A DNA stretch of 64,000 nucleotides from Anaerolineales bacterium (lineage in GTDB: Bacteria > Chloroflexota > Anaerolineae > Anaerolineales > UBA4823), in assembly GCA_003105035.1 (NCBI GenBank), contig PQAL01000003.1:124001-188000 (forward strand), in the 5' to 3' direction. Of the stretch, positions 27,903 to 37,150 are shown piece after piece. The notes under the pieces are model-generated. The model did no database searches. It saw nothing but the letters and a program-made list of their open reading frames with translations, and had not been told where the DNA came from. The number at the start of each line of letters is the position of its first letter. Position 1 is the first letter of the stretch. The position numbers and the translations under genes are program-made.

Positions 27903-28577
27903 TTAGCTTTCCTTCGGCCTACCCAACAGGTCAGCTAATTTGCTCACCTGGGAGGCATGCACCAGGGCGATGATCTCATCCACCGGGGCGAGCTCTGTGT
28001 TACCATTTGGCACAATCAGCTGTCCTTTACGGATGACCGCGGCAAAGACACATTGGGGCGGAAGATCGATATCCCTGAGCGTCTTGCCAACCACGACTGC
28101 CCGAGGGTCCACCTTTTCTTCCACGATTGAAAATTCGCCCTTGCGCAATTTCATTAAGGTCATCATGTCACCAATGGACATCTCTTCTGCAATCAGCTTA
28201 GCCAGGATGTCTGACTGGCATAAAGCCACATCCACACCCATCTCGGGAGTGAACAGCCAGACGTTCTTGGGGTTATTTACCCGGGCAATGATGCGCGGCA
28301 CCCCAAACTCAAAGCGCCCCAGCGTGGTGATTACCAGGTTGTCTTCATCTTCACCGGTTACCGCAGCCAGCACCTGGGCTTGCTCTATTCCTGCACTTTC
28401 CAATACCTTCGGCGAGCTACCATCGCCAGCGATTACCACCTCTTTGGGTAGCTCTTCCCGCAACCTCTCCAGCACAGCCGGACGATCTTCGATCAGAATA
28501 ATCTTATGACCTCCGCTGATCAATTGCGCAGCGAGCTGTGAGCCCGTTTTTCCACCACCAACAATGATAACAAACAT
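27903..28577 (-). CDS. trkA: TrkA-family K+ transport regulatory protein (second copy)
   Basis: 224 residues: an N-terminal Rossmann RCK domain with VIIVGGGKTGSQLA (3-16) and the acidic LIEDRP end of strand 2, which binds NAD(H) or nucleotides, then a TrkA-C domain (about 140-220). Such proteins gate K+ channels or transporters. It starts 1 nt after the upstream trkA stop, with AAGGAGG before the ATG. It is the last gene of the cation operon that begins with the P-type ATPase. Confidence 0.92.
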   Translation of the reverse strand: MFVIIVGGGKTGSQLAAQLISGGHKIILIEDRPAVLERLREELPKEVVIAGDGSSPKVLESAGIEQAQVLAAVTGEDEDNLVITTLGRFEFGVPRIIARVNNPKNVWLFTPEMGVDVALCQSDILAKLIAEEMSIGDMMTLMKLRKGEFSIVEEKVDPRAVVVGKTLRDIDLPPQCVFAAVIRKGQLIVPNGNTELAPVDEIIALVHASQVSKLADLLGRPKES

Positions 28578-28578
28578 C

Positions 28579-29238
28579 CTACCCTCCTTCTTCCAACCCT
28601 AATAACGTCTTCAATCGCTCCAATGATGAAGCTGCGACCGCTGCATGAACCAGATCGCCTTCCTTGAACTGGCTTCCAAGGGTGGGGATAAACGCCGCTC
28701 CCTGGCGAGTAATGGCGATGATACCGATCTCGCTCGACACAGTCAGGTCTCGCACTATCCGGCCTGCCAGCTGTGGTGGTAGCTCGATACTGACCAGGCT
28801 CACTTCTCCACTTCCAAAACTGAATTGCGGGTCGAGCTCAGCGGAGGTGAGCAGCTCACGCAGGCGTTCGGCACCCCAGGTGGTGGAAGAGATGGTCAGC
28901 ATGCCCAGGCGGCGATAGATTTCAGCCCGTTGAGGGTCAAATAAGCGCGCCACAACCCTTGGCACGTGAAAAATATTATGGGCGATGCGGGCGGCTACGA
29001 TATTGGCATTATCGGAAGAGCTGGCAGCCGCAAATGCATCCGCCTGTTCGATACCCGCCCTGACCAAAACATCCCGGTCAAATCCCACACCAACCACTTT
29101 TTGCCCCTTGAAACCCGGCCCCAAGCGCTCCAACGCACTGGCCTCATAATCAATCACCGCCACCTGGTGTCCCTCATCCACGAGCAGGCGGGCCAGTTGT
29201 TCGCCCACCCGACCGCACCCCATCACAATAATCTTCAT
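28579..29238 (-). CDS. trkA: TrkA-family K+ transport regulatory protein (first copy)
   Basis: 219 residues. Rossmann motif VMGCGRVGEQLA (5-16) with acidic VIDYEA, then a TrkA-C domain. Its ATG overlaps the stop of the P-type ATPase (4 nt), with AGGAGG upstream, so the two are translationally coupled. No TrkH/KtrB pore subunit is in the window; by position the pair could regulate the ATPase or the APC/KUP-type permeases upstream. Confidence 0.92.
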   Translation of the reverse strand: MKIIVMGCGRVGEQLARLLVDEGHQVAVIDYEASALERLGPGFKGQKVVGVGFDRDVLVRAGIEQADAFAAASSSDNANIVAARIAHNIFHVPRVVARLFDPQRAEIYRRLGMLTISSTTWGAERLRELLTSAELDPQFSFGSGEVSLVSIELPPQLAGRIVRDLTVSSEIGIIAITRQGAAFIPTLGSQFKEGDLVHAAVAASSLERLKTLLGLEEGG

Positions 29239-32078
29239 ATTTCCTCCTTGCTGATATTCGTGTTGATCACCTGATGAACAAAACGTTCACGGAAACGGAA
29301 CAGCATCTTCAATATCCAATCCATACCATAGATAACAACTGGGAAAATGACCAGTCCAATCCAAATAATTGGCGGAATGGGCACATTCCCAAACAGCTCT
29401 GCCAGTGGTTTAAAATAGATCAAGCCAATGAGAATCACCAGATCAATCGCTATGCCACGCAGCAAGGTTGGGTTGCTCAGCCAGCCCAGGTAGCGCCCGC
29501 GATTACGCTCAGTCCGGCAGGCAAATGCGTTGCCAACCTGGGCCATGACCACCCCAGCATAAAACACCGTCATCGCCAGGCTGTTCTGGGATTCGTGCGG
29601 AATATGCGAGAAGACCTGGTCGTGCAAAGGTTGCAGATATGCGATATCCAGCCCGTTATTGATAAAGAAAAAGGCAGCAAAACACAGCAAGGCTTCGAGT
29701 AACCCCAACCACAGGAATGCCCGCCGGAGCAATCTACCGTCTACCAGAGGTTGGGTCTTCGGCCTCGGAGGGCGCTGCATGACATCCGGCTCGGGGTTCT
29801 CGCTTCCCAAGGCCAGAGCCGGGAACAGGTCAGTTCCCAGGTCAATCGCCAGGATCTGCCTGACACCCAGAGCAAGGGGCATCACTGCCGGTGACAGCAG
29901 GGCCGTCAGGATGAACGGCAGGATCTCGGGCACATTGCTGGAGAAGATATAGGTGGTAAATTTCCGCAGGTTGTCGTATACCGTCCGGCCCTCTTCAATC
30001 GCCTGGGCAATAGTTGAGAAGTTGTCATTGGTAAGGATGATATCGGCAGCTTCCTTGGCAACATCCGTACCGACCAACCCCATAGCCACCCCCACATCTG
30101 CCTTACGTAGGGCAGGGGCATCATTGACTCCATCGCCGGTCACTGCCACCACATTACCGCGTGATTGGAAAGCGGCCACCAAGCGGAGCTTGTGCTCAGG
30201 TGCCATACGCGCAAAAATCACTTCCTTGTCCAGCATTCCCTGGATCTCGAAATCGTTGAGCTGCTCAAATTCTGCCCCGGTGAGGATCAATGGGTTGGAT
30301 GTCGTGAGCATGCCAATACGCCGAGCCAGCGACTCGGCTGTCAGCCCATAATCCCCCGTGATCATTACCATGCGCACGCCTGCCTTACGGCAAGTGTTCA
30401 CCGCTTCAGTGACTTCCGGCCGCGGTGGGTCCATCATCGCCATCAAGCCCAGGAAGACCAGGTTCGTCTCAACCCTATCAAGTGAATAACTCCCTACGCG
30501 AGGCGGCAGTTCCTGGTAAGCCAGGGCTAATACCCGCAGGGCATTACGTGCATAATCATCATTTGCCGATAGGATATGGTTACGCCAGGTATTATCGAGG
30601 GGAATAACCTCGCCATGCATCCGAATATATGTACATAGCTGCAGCACTTCCCGTGGAGCACCTTTAATGAACGCTACTTGCTGTCGGGCAGCGATTTCTG
30701 TAAACGCCTCGTCTGGCCGGCTCACCTGGTGAATGGTGCTCATCCGCTTACGCCGGGCATCGAATGGGATCTCATGAATGCGTGGCAGGGTTTTGCTCAC
30801 CGTTTCCTGCTCCAGGCCAGCTTTCATGGCTACCACACGCATAGCCGCCTCAGTCTGGTCACCCAACACGGTCCATTGCGGATGGTCGGGGGCTGGAGGG
30901 TTCAAACGCGAGTTGTTGCACATCAGGGCTGCGATGAGCAATGCCTGCAGGTCCTTCTCGGTTGCCGGGCTGCCCGGATTAGGGATAAACTCTCCCTTTG
31001 GCTCATATCCGGTCCCGGTTACAACGAGTGGTTTCCCACTCACCCACATCTGCCTGACGGTCATCTGATTTTGGGTCAGGGTGCCACTCTTATCGGTGCA
31101 GATGACAGATACATGCTCCAGGGTTTCCAAGATGGACAGTTTCTTCACCAGCACACCCTTCTGAGCCAGCCGCTGCACGGCGGCAGCCAGTGAAAGGGTG
31201 ACCGTGGCAGGTAGACCTTCTGGGATAGCAGCTACAATGATGCCGAGAGCCAGAATAAATGCCTCATTCATGCCTAGTTTGACATCGATTGTGCCCACTG
31301 CAAAAACGATCACGCCCAGGCTTAAAGCAATTATAGAAATAATTCGCGTCAGGCGCGACATCTCCTGTTGCAGACGGCTGGGTTCTTCACGAACAGCCTG
31401 AGTGAGACGCACGATGCGGCCGAACTGGGTCAGCATGCCGGTGGCATACACCACCGCCCGGCCTGTCCCTGAAACCACCGATGTGCCTGCGAAGATCAGG
31501 TTTGGTCGTTCCACCTCGCTGATGCCCTCACGCAGGGAGGCGTCCGCAGTTTTTCGTGCCGGCACCGCCTCGCCGGTGAGCACCGCATTATTGGCGCGCA
31601 GACCATATTCTTCCACCACCCTGGCATCCGCCGGGATATTATCGCCCTCTGCCAGGACTAATAAATCACCTGCCACCAGCTCACTGGCAGGCACTTTCAC
31701 CTCAACCGCATCGCGTACCACTCTGGCAAAACTGGGCAACAGGTGTTGCAGCGCGGCCGTAGCCTGTTCAGCGCGGTACTCTCTCCAGAACGAGAAGCCG
31801 GCATTCACCAATACCACGATCCAGATGATCACCCCCAGGGTGGGTTCACCCAGCCATAAGGCGATCCCGCCAGCCAGCCATAATAGCAGTGCCATAGGAT
31901 GGGTAATGAATCCCAATATTTTTCTTCCAATAGGCTGGCGGGGCATCTCCGAAATCTGGTTGCTGCCGTAGAGCGAGCGGCGCTCCTCCACTTCGTGGGT
32001 GGTCAAACCATCGGGGCAGGTTTCCAAAGAAGCATAGACTTCGGAAACAGGGAGCGTATAGATGGGGTCGGAAACCAT
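29235..32078 (-). CDS. P-type cation ATPase, P2 class, Na,K-ATPase-like
   Basis: 947 residues. Order: N-terminal cation-ATPase domain, TM1-2, actuator domain with TGEAVPA (about 168), TM4 PEGLPATVT, phosphorylation motif DKSGTLTQN with Asp329 (Ser where Thr is usual), nucleotide-binding domain with KGAPREV, TGDGVNDAPAL hinge, TM5-10. TM5-6 read NVPEILPF and ILAIDLGTD (Asp746, Asp750), closer to the Na,K-ATPase pattern than to the SERCA pattern NLVTD. It therefore may move K+ and/or Na+; this is inference. Start has no Shine-Dalgarno; a 14-bp hairpin ends 3 nt before the ATG. Leads an operon with two trkA genes. Confidence 0.9.
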   Translation of the reverse strand: MVSDPIYTLPVSEVYASLETCPDGLTTHEVEERRSLYGSNQISEMPRQPIGRKILGFITHPMALLLWLAGGIALWLGEPTLGVIIWIVVLVNAGFSFWREYRAEQATAALQHLLPSFARVVRDAVEVKVPASELVAGDLLVLAEGDNIPADARVVEEYGLRANNAVLTGEAVPARKTADASLREGISEVERPNLIFAGTSVVSGTGRAVVYATGMLTQFGRIVRLTQAVREEPSRLQQEMSRLTRIISIIALSLGVIVFAVGTIDVKLGMNEAFILALGIIVAAIPEGLPATVTLSLAAAVQRLAQKGVLVKKLSILETLEHVSVICTDKSGTLTQNQMTVRQMWVSGKPLVVTGTGYEPKGEFIPNPGSPATEKDLQALLIAALMCNNSRLNPPAPDHPQWTVLGDQTEAAMRVVAMKAGLEQETVSKTLPRIHEIPFDARRKRMSTIHQVSRPDEAFTEIAARQQVAFIKGAPREVLQLCTYIRMHGEVIPLDNTWRNHILSANDDYARNALRVLALAYQELPPRVGSYSLDRVETNLVFLGLMAMMDPPRPEVTEAVNTCRKAGVRMVMITGDYGLTAESLARRIGMLTTSNPLILTGAEFEQLNDFEIQGMLDKEVIFARMAPEHKLRLVAAFQSRGNVVAVTGDGVNDAPALRKADVGVAMGLVGTDVAKEAADIILTNDNFSTIAQAIEEGRTVYDNLRKFTTYIFSSNVPEILPFILTALLSPAVMPLALGVRQILAIDLGTDLFPALALGSENPEPDVMQRPPRPKTQPLVDGRLLRRAFLWLGLLEALLCFAAFFFINNGLDIAYLQPLHDQVFSHIPHESQNSLAMTVFYAGVVMAQVGNAFACRTERNRGRYLGWLSNPTLLRGIAIDLVILIGLIYFKPLAELFGNVPIPPIIWIGLVIFPVVIYGMDWILKMLFRFRERFVHQVINTNISKEEI

Positions 32079-32081
32079 AAG

Positions 32082-32116
32082 ACAATCGCTATGCGCTGTA
32101 AACGCATAGCGATTGT
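32082..32116 (-). promoter_or_regulatory. Perfect 14-bp dyad abutting the P-type ATPase start codon
   Basis: ACAATCGCTATGCG and CGCATAGCGATTGT pair perfectly with a 7-nt loop, ending 3 nt before the ATG at 32078. On the minus strand a TACAAT box overlaps the outer 5' arm (32112-32117). There is no U-tract after the stem, so it is a poor terminator for the permease upstream; an operator or an RNA structure controlling translation is more likely. Confidence 0.6.
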
Positions 32117-32157
32117 ATCATAACGACTGAATTGCTAAATTATCTCGAGATCGAACG

Positions 32158-33984
32158 TCAGGGAAGATGGCCTTCGGGGGCTGGGGCAGTTTCCTTAGGT
32201 TTCCCACCCAGGTGAGGCGCAGGGGTCGGTTGCAGATATTTTACCAACAAGGAAGGCGAATCCGGATCGTCTGAATGAACCGCATGATCGTAATCACCCG
32301 CCGGGATAGGCTGTTCGTACCGCAACGGCCGGCGCACACCGAGAAGCTCAAAGAATCGTGAGATTAGCACCAGCACAGAATAGCGGTATTCCTGCATCTT
32401 CAAGGACTGCCATTCAACGATAGAGCCCATCGAACCTTGCACACGCGCCTTTTCCCTTACAATACGATGGATCTGCCTTGGGTCACGCTGTCCAATAGGA
32501 GAAATCAACAAGGTGTTCGCTGCTACAACCAGAACGCTGAATGAGATCAGCACCACCCATCCGCCTTCAGTCCACTTTCCAATGATTTGCCCAACAAATA
32601 CGATGGCAGCTAACACGGCCGCGAATCCTGCTGCCCGGCTGCCCCATAGGCGTGCTCTACCCGTATGTGTGGCAAGGATATGCTTTCGAATAGCCAGCCC
32701 CATCACCATAATTGGCATAAACACGCCTACGCCATAGTATGGCACCGCCAGGGTGGTCTTCCCGCGCACCAAGAACTGGATAATCACCGCGACGATGAAG
32801 CCGGCAGTCACAGAACGTGTGAACGTGCCCTGCGAATTACGGTAGACAACCACCTCGGGGATTTCTCCGATAGCAACATCTCGCCAGGCGGTTGCCTGCA
32901 AATCCTGGAAGGCGGTCATCGAGGCTGCAGCCAGGAGTGCTACTGCCAGGATTTGATATGCCCAAAACAAGATCTGCCCACCAGGGAGCTGGTTGAAACC
33001 GATAAATGCCAGGTTGCCAACCAGGGTGCGCCCCAAAGTTCCATCAAAGACATTGAAACGGATCGCAAACGATGCCAGCATCAGGGTGGTTATGCCACCA
33101 TAAAACAAGAAAGAAGTCTGGACGAATCTTCCAATGCCCGATTTACCGCTGTAAAACTCCCATAATTTCTTGAGACGCGGTAATCGTCTCTTCCCCCAGC
33201 GAACAATACCAGCATCTTCATTCTTCACGAACTGGATGCCATTAGACATGGCTTCCAGGCCGCTGAGAGCTACCAGTCCTTTCATGGAAGCGGTCAGCAT
33301 ATGATAGGCGGCTTGTCCCAGCGTGGCTGGCCTAATCGCTTCAGTGGTTACCACCGCCGCGACACCCCGGAAATTGGCAGCGACAAGGCCTCCAAATAGT
33401 GTGATGGTTAACAGGATAAATATACTTAACATGATAAATACAACCCGGGCTGATTCACCCCTCCCACGGATCGTCAGCCACCAAGTTACTGCTGCCAGGG
33501 CTGCCCCGATGGCAAAGTGCCATACCCAATGGATATCATATTTTCCAAGGATGGAAAGTAGCTGGTCGACACCCGACAGGGATGACACAACAATGGTAAA
33601 TATATAGTCCTGGATCAATACAACTGCTACGATCAGGCTTAGTGCAGGAGTCAAATAACGCATGGAAGCAGTATAAGACCCACCTCCTTCATTGAAGGTG
33701 CCCAGCGAATACATGTAGAGAGCCCCAAAAACCGCGTTTGCGAGGGCAATGACCGCCACAGCTATATACCCATAGCGTTGCAGACCATATGGATGAAGGG
33801 CACTCATCATCTCACCGGTGGCGTAGAAGAAAGAGGTGAAATAATCCACCCCGAAAAGCGCCACTGCCGCTAATAAGCCAATTTGCCCCGCGCCATGAAC
33901 GTGGGTATCCTCAGCCCGTTCTCGTGGCGAGAGCTTCCATGAAAAGTAGACAATAACCAATAGAAGACCAATAGAAATCAACAT
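32158..33984 (-). CDS. APC-superfamily (KUP/KimA-like) permease, copy 1
   Basis: 608 residues with about 12 membrane helices over residues 1-480 and a cytosolic C-terminal tail rich in charge and Pro. The segments VDYFTSFFYATGEM, TFNEGGGSYTASMRY and IQDYIFTIVVSSLSGVDQL resemble the first helices of APC transporters such as KimA, a K+ importer. The ion or solute carried is not proved. It shares high similarity with the permease at 35279. It follows the unknown-protein gene at 33995 by 10 nt and is probably co-translated with it. Confidence 0.85.
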   Translation of the reverse strand: MLISIGLLLVIVYFSWKLSPRERAEDTHVHGAGQIGLLAAVALFGVDYFTSFFYATGEMMSALHPYGLQRYGYIAVAVIALANAVFGALYMYSLGTFNEGGGSYTASMRYLTPALSLIVAVVLIQDYIFTIVVSSLSGVDQLLSILGKYDIHWVWHFAIGAALAAVTWWLTIRGRGESARVVFIMLSIFILLTITLFGGLVAANFRGVAAVVTTEAIRPATLGQAAYHMLTASMKGLVALSGLEAMSNGIQFVKNEDAGIVRWGKRRLPRLKKLWEFYSGKSGIGRFVQTSFLFYGGITTLMLASFAIRFNVFDGTLGRTLVGNLAFIGFNQLPGGQILFWAYQILAVALLAAASMTAFQDLQATAWRDVAIGEIPEVVVYRNSQGTFTRSVTAGFIVAVIIQFLVRGKTTLAVPYYGVGVFMPIMVMGLAIRKHILATHTGRARLWGSRAAGFAAVLAAIVFVGQIIGKWTEGGWVVLISFSVLVVAANTLLISPIGQRDPRQIHRIVREKARVQGSMGSIVEWQSLKMQEYRYSVLVLISRFFELLGVRRPLRYEQPIPAGDYDHAVHSDDPDSPSLLVKYLQPTPAPHLGGKPKETAPAPEGHLP

Positions 33985-33994
33985 GTATTTTTAC

Positions 33995-35116
33995 CTATCT
34001 GAGAAAAGCTAGCTCAAGGGAATGTAATTCTGTTAAGAGATGTCTACGGGTAGTAATGCTCAAACAATCATCCTGAGCCACCTTGATTTGTTGCTCACGT
34101 GCAGCTAAAACCGCAAAGGCAGGAATAAACATAATCCAGCCAGAAGGGATAACTGTGAATTCATAATTATCAATAGAATTTTTCTTGTCATTGAAATATG
34201 GTAACCTGAGACTTAACCCCCGATCCAATCTATGGTCTGCTGCCCTTCTTTGGATATTCTTGATGATCTCATGAGTTTGGTAAGCAGCCAGTGCGCGCCC
34301 CTGGTTTACCATCTGCCCAAGGATTCCGTAATGTTTTTGCTGCCAGGCTTCATCAGCAATCATAAATGGAGCAATTTGGACCGCCTGTTCCAGGAGAAGC
34401 AGATATTTTTGTAACGAAGCAATATAGGCCTGTGCCTCTTGGATGCTGTTCAACAATAGCTTGCCCTGTTCGTCAAAGGCCACCCATTTTGGCAGGAAGA
34501 AACGATTCGCTGCTTCCACATAGGGTGCAGCAATTCTGTCTACTACTACAGCAGCCAAGGTTTCATGAGTAAGTACAGATCTCTGAGCAGTACTTTTCCG
34601 CTGAGCGTCCTCATGAACTGGTTGATTGGGAATGTCGTCTCCTTCTAAGATGGCATACGTCACCGATTTTCCGGCCGGAAGCAAGCGGTAGATGATATGA
34701 TAAGCAATCGCATAGCGTAACAGCCCTGCCGCGATGGATATTGCCACATCCGTTGAATGCTCAAGCGCAGAAAGTCTTTGAACAATTGCATTGCATAGAT
34801 CGAATTGCAACCAAGGGGCATGCAGTCCGCCTACACTTTGCTCTCGGTGGTCAGCAGGTATCCTCTCAACACGATCCATCGTCTCCATGGTAGGACTGAA
34901 ATACACCTGGTCTGGAAGGGCAAAACGAACGCGGTAGTTTCCTTGCGTGATGGCCTCAGCCACGGATATAGCCTGCAAAAGTAAATACTGCTGCTGCAGC
35001 ACCGGTTGGATTTGGAATAATTGCTGATAGGCCTCATATTCCAGACGTAACCGGCTGGTCGAGCTTTCTGATAGCCCCGATGCAGATAATTCTAATAACA
35101 GGGACTGCTCTATCAT
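33995..35116 (-). CDS. Unknown cytosolic protein paired with permease, copy 1
   Basis: 373 residues from the ATG at 35116, chosen because GAAGGAG lies 7-8 nt upstream; a longer start at 35143 lacks one. No signal peptide or membrane helix. It is clearly paralogous to the 37151 protein: matching blocks are LLRYAIAYHIIYRLLPAGKS (about 124-143), YGILGQMVNQGRALAAYQTH (about 270), DRGLSLRLPYFND (about 303) and a C-terminal EF(T/E)VIPxGxIMF. I do not recognise the family. Its constant place directly before a permease suggests a partner or regulator of transport. Confidence 0.75.
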   Translation of the reverse strand: MIEQSLLLELSASGLSESSTSRLRLEYEAYQQLFQIQPVLQQQYLLLQAISVAEAITQGNYRVRFALPDQVYFSPTMETMDRVERIPADHREQSVGGLHAPWLQFDLCNAIVQRLSALEHSTDVAISIAAGLLRYAIAYHIIYRLLPAGKSVTYAILEGDDIPNQPVHEDAQRKSTAQRSVLTHETLAAVVVDRIAAPYVEAANRFFLPKWVAFDEQGKLLLNSIQEAQAYIASLQKYLLLLEQAVQIAPFMIADEAWQQKHYGILGQMVNQGRALAAYQTHEIIKNIQRRAADHRLDRGLSLRLPYFNDKKNSIDNYEFTVIPSGWIMFIPAFAVLAAREQQIKVAQDDCLSITTRRHLLTELHSLELAFLR

Positions 35117-35224
35117 AAATTTCTCCTTCCGTAGGAAAACCAAGCATACGATTCCGACATTATTATTGTAGTGAACTGAAATAAAATGGGGACAAAATTA
35201 TTGAGCAAAGGTGTTAAAAAATAA

Positions 35225-35256
35225 TTAAGACCTTCTCCGACACGAGAAGGTCTTAA
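35225..35256 (-). terminator. Intrinsic terminator after permease copy 2
   Basis: Perfect 13-bp inverted repeat TTAAGACCTTCTC / GAGAAGGTCTTAA with a 6-nt loop, 23 nt past the permease stop. On the minus strand it is followed by TTATTTTTTAAC. It separates the second unknown/permease pair from the first. Confidence 0.88.
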
Positions 35257-35278
35257 ATATGTTTAGAGGAAGTGATTT

Positions 35279-37108
35279 CTAAAGCTTAGGGATATCTTCG
35301 TCCCCAGGAGCTGTGTCTTTGGGCTTTCCACCCAGGCGAGGCTCTTCCCTTTTATCATCCAGGTATTGTTCTAAGAGGGAAGGGATGTCTTCCTCTTCCG
35401 ATTGGATGGCTTCTTCATACTCTCCTGCAGGCACAGGCGGCTCAAACCGGGCTGGCCGGCGCACACCAAACAACTCGGCAAAGCGTGCAATGCCAATCAG
35501 CAACTGGTAACGGTATTCCTGTGTGCGTAATGATTGCCATTCGACAATATTGCCCATAGGCCCTTGGACCCGAGATTTGTCACGAATGATGCGATGGATC
35601 TGGCGCGGATCACGATACCCGGCAGGTGACAACAAGATGGCGTGTGCAATCAAGATTAAAACGCTGAGTGAAATTAGTACTACCCAGCCGCCTTCAGCCC
35701 ATTTACCGACAATCTGACCCACAAATATCAATGCTGCTAACACAGCAGCAAGAGTTGCCCCCAGGCTCCCCCAAAAGCGCGCCTTTCCAATTGCGGTTTT
35801 CAGGATATGCTGGCGGATTGCCAGCCCCATCGCCATGATTGGCAAGAATACGCCCACACCATAATACGGCACAGCCAAACTGACATTGCCGCGCACCAAT
35901 AATTGGATCAAAATTGCCGCCAGGGCAGCCGCCGTCACCGGGCGTGTAAAGGTTCCTTTTGGATTTCGGTATACGACCACTTCAGGAATCTCTCCAATAG
36001 CTACATTCCGCCAGGCCATGGCTTGCAGGTCCTGGTAGGCTGTCATCGAAGCTGAAGCCAACAATACAACCGCCAGGATTTGGTAAGCCCAGAATAATAT
36101 TGTTCCTCCAGGAATCTGTCCAAAACCGATAAAGGAAAGGTTCCCAACAAGACTTCGTCCATTGATACCATCAAAGACATTGAAGCGTATCGAGAAATAG
36201 GTCAACAGCAAGGTCGTCAGACCACCATAGAACAAAAATGAGGTTTGAACAAACCTGCCAATACCCGATTTTCCGCCGTAGAAATTCCAAAGCTTGTTGA
36301 GGCGGGGCAGGCGCTTTTTGCCCCACTTTACCAGGCGCACATCGTCATTGATAACAAATTGAATGCCATTTGACATGGCTTCCAAACCGCTTAATGCCAC
36401 CAGGCCTTTCATGGAGGCGGTTAACAGGTGGTAAAAAGCCTGGCTGAGCGTCACCGTTTGGGTGGGTTCAACGGTTTTCGCCGCCTCCGTTAGAGGATTT
36501 GCAATGATCAAGCCAACTGTCATTGCGATGGTCAGCAGGACAAAAATCCCTAACATGGTGAACACCACCTGGGCAGACTCACCCCTGCCGCGGATGGTCA
36601 GCCACCAAGTGACACCTGCCAGGCTGGCACCGATGAGGAAGTGCCAGAACCAGGGGATGCCCGTGGCATTTCTCAATGAAAGCAGCTGGTCAACCCCCGA
36701 CAGGGTAGACACGACGATGGTAAAGATATAATCCTGGATTAATACTACTGCCACAATCAGGCTCAATGAAGGCCCCAAATACCGCATGGCTGCAGTAAAA
36801 GATCCCCCCCCTTCGTTGAAAACCCCCAACGAATACATGTACAGCACTCCAAACACAAAGTTCGCCAGGGCAATCACTGCCACGGAGATATAGGCATATT
36901 TTTGCAAGCCGTATGGGTGTAAGGCGGTCATCATTTCCCCTGTGGCATAAAAGAACGAGGTGAAATAATCCACGCCAAACAACGCAACCGCAGCGAGCAA
37001 ACCAACCTGCCCGGCGCCATGGACATGTGCATCTTCTTCTTTCTCCCGCGGTGCAAGCCGGTAGGAGAGAAAGATGATTACTGCAAGGAGGATGATAGAA
37101 AAAAACAT
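35279..37108 (-). CDS. APC-superfamily (KUP/KimA-like) permease, copy 2
   Basis: 609 residues, paralogous along its whole length to the 32158 permease, including VDYFTSFFYATGEM, FNEGGGSFTAAMRY and the tail GGKPKDTAPGDED. About 12 membrane helices. It lies 42 nt after its partner gene 37151. A TATAAT box 6 nt before its ATG suggests an internal, leaderless promoter in addition to read-through. Transport substrate unproven; K+ is suggested by the KdpDE-like genes upstream and TrkA genes downstream. Confidence 0.85.
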   Translation of the reverse strand: MFFSIILLAVIIFLSYRLAPREKEEDAHVHGAGQVGLLAAVALFGVDYFTSFFYATGEMMTALHPYGLQKYAYISVAVIALANFVFGVLYMYSLGVFNEGGGSFTAAMRYLGPSLSLIVAVVLIQDYIFTIVVSTLSGVDQLLSLRNATGIPWFWHFLIGASLAGVTWWLTIRGRGESAQVVFTMLGIFVLLTIAMTVGLIIANPLTEAAKTVEPTQTVTLSQAFYHLLTASMKGLVALSGLEAMSNGIQFVINDDVRLVKWGKKRLPRLNKLWNFYGGKSGIGRFVQTSFLFYGGLTTLLLTYFSIRFNVFDGINGRSLVGNLSFIGFGQIPGGTILFWAYQILAVVLLASASMTAYQDLQAMAWRNVAIGEIPEVVVYRNPKGTFTRPVTAAALAAILIQLLVRGNVSLAVPYYGVGVFLPIMAMGLAIRQHILKTAIGKARFWGSLGATLAAVLAALIFVGQIVGKWAEGGWVVLISLSVLILIAHAILLSPAGYRDPRQIHRIIRDKSRVQGPMGNIVEWQSLRTQEYRYQLLIGIARFAELFGVRRPARFEPPVPAGEYEEAIQSEEEDIPSLLEQYLDDKREEPRLGGKPKDTAPGDEDIPKL

Positions 37109-37114
37109 GGTCGG

Positions 37115-37120
37115 ATTATA
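37115..37120 (-). promoter_or_regulatory. -10 box 6 nt before permease copy 2 start
   Basis: TATAAT on the minus strand, then CCGACC and ATG. No Shine-Dalgarno. Confidence 0.5.
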
Positions 37121-37150
37121 AATACACCAATCTGGTCATCAGGGATGGAA

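Noticed and set aside
35144-35224. c-di-AMP (ydaO-type) riboswitch before the permease pair
   Set aside because: I looked because KimA-like transporters are often so regulated, but saw no conserved multi-stem layout, only a terminator and AT-rich sequence.
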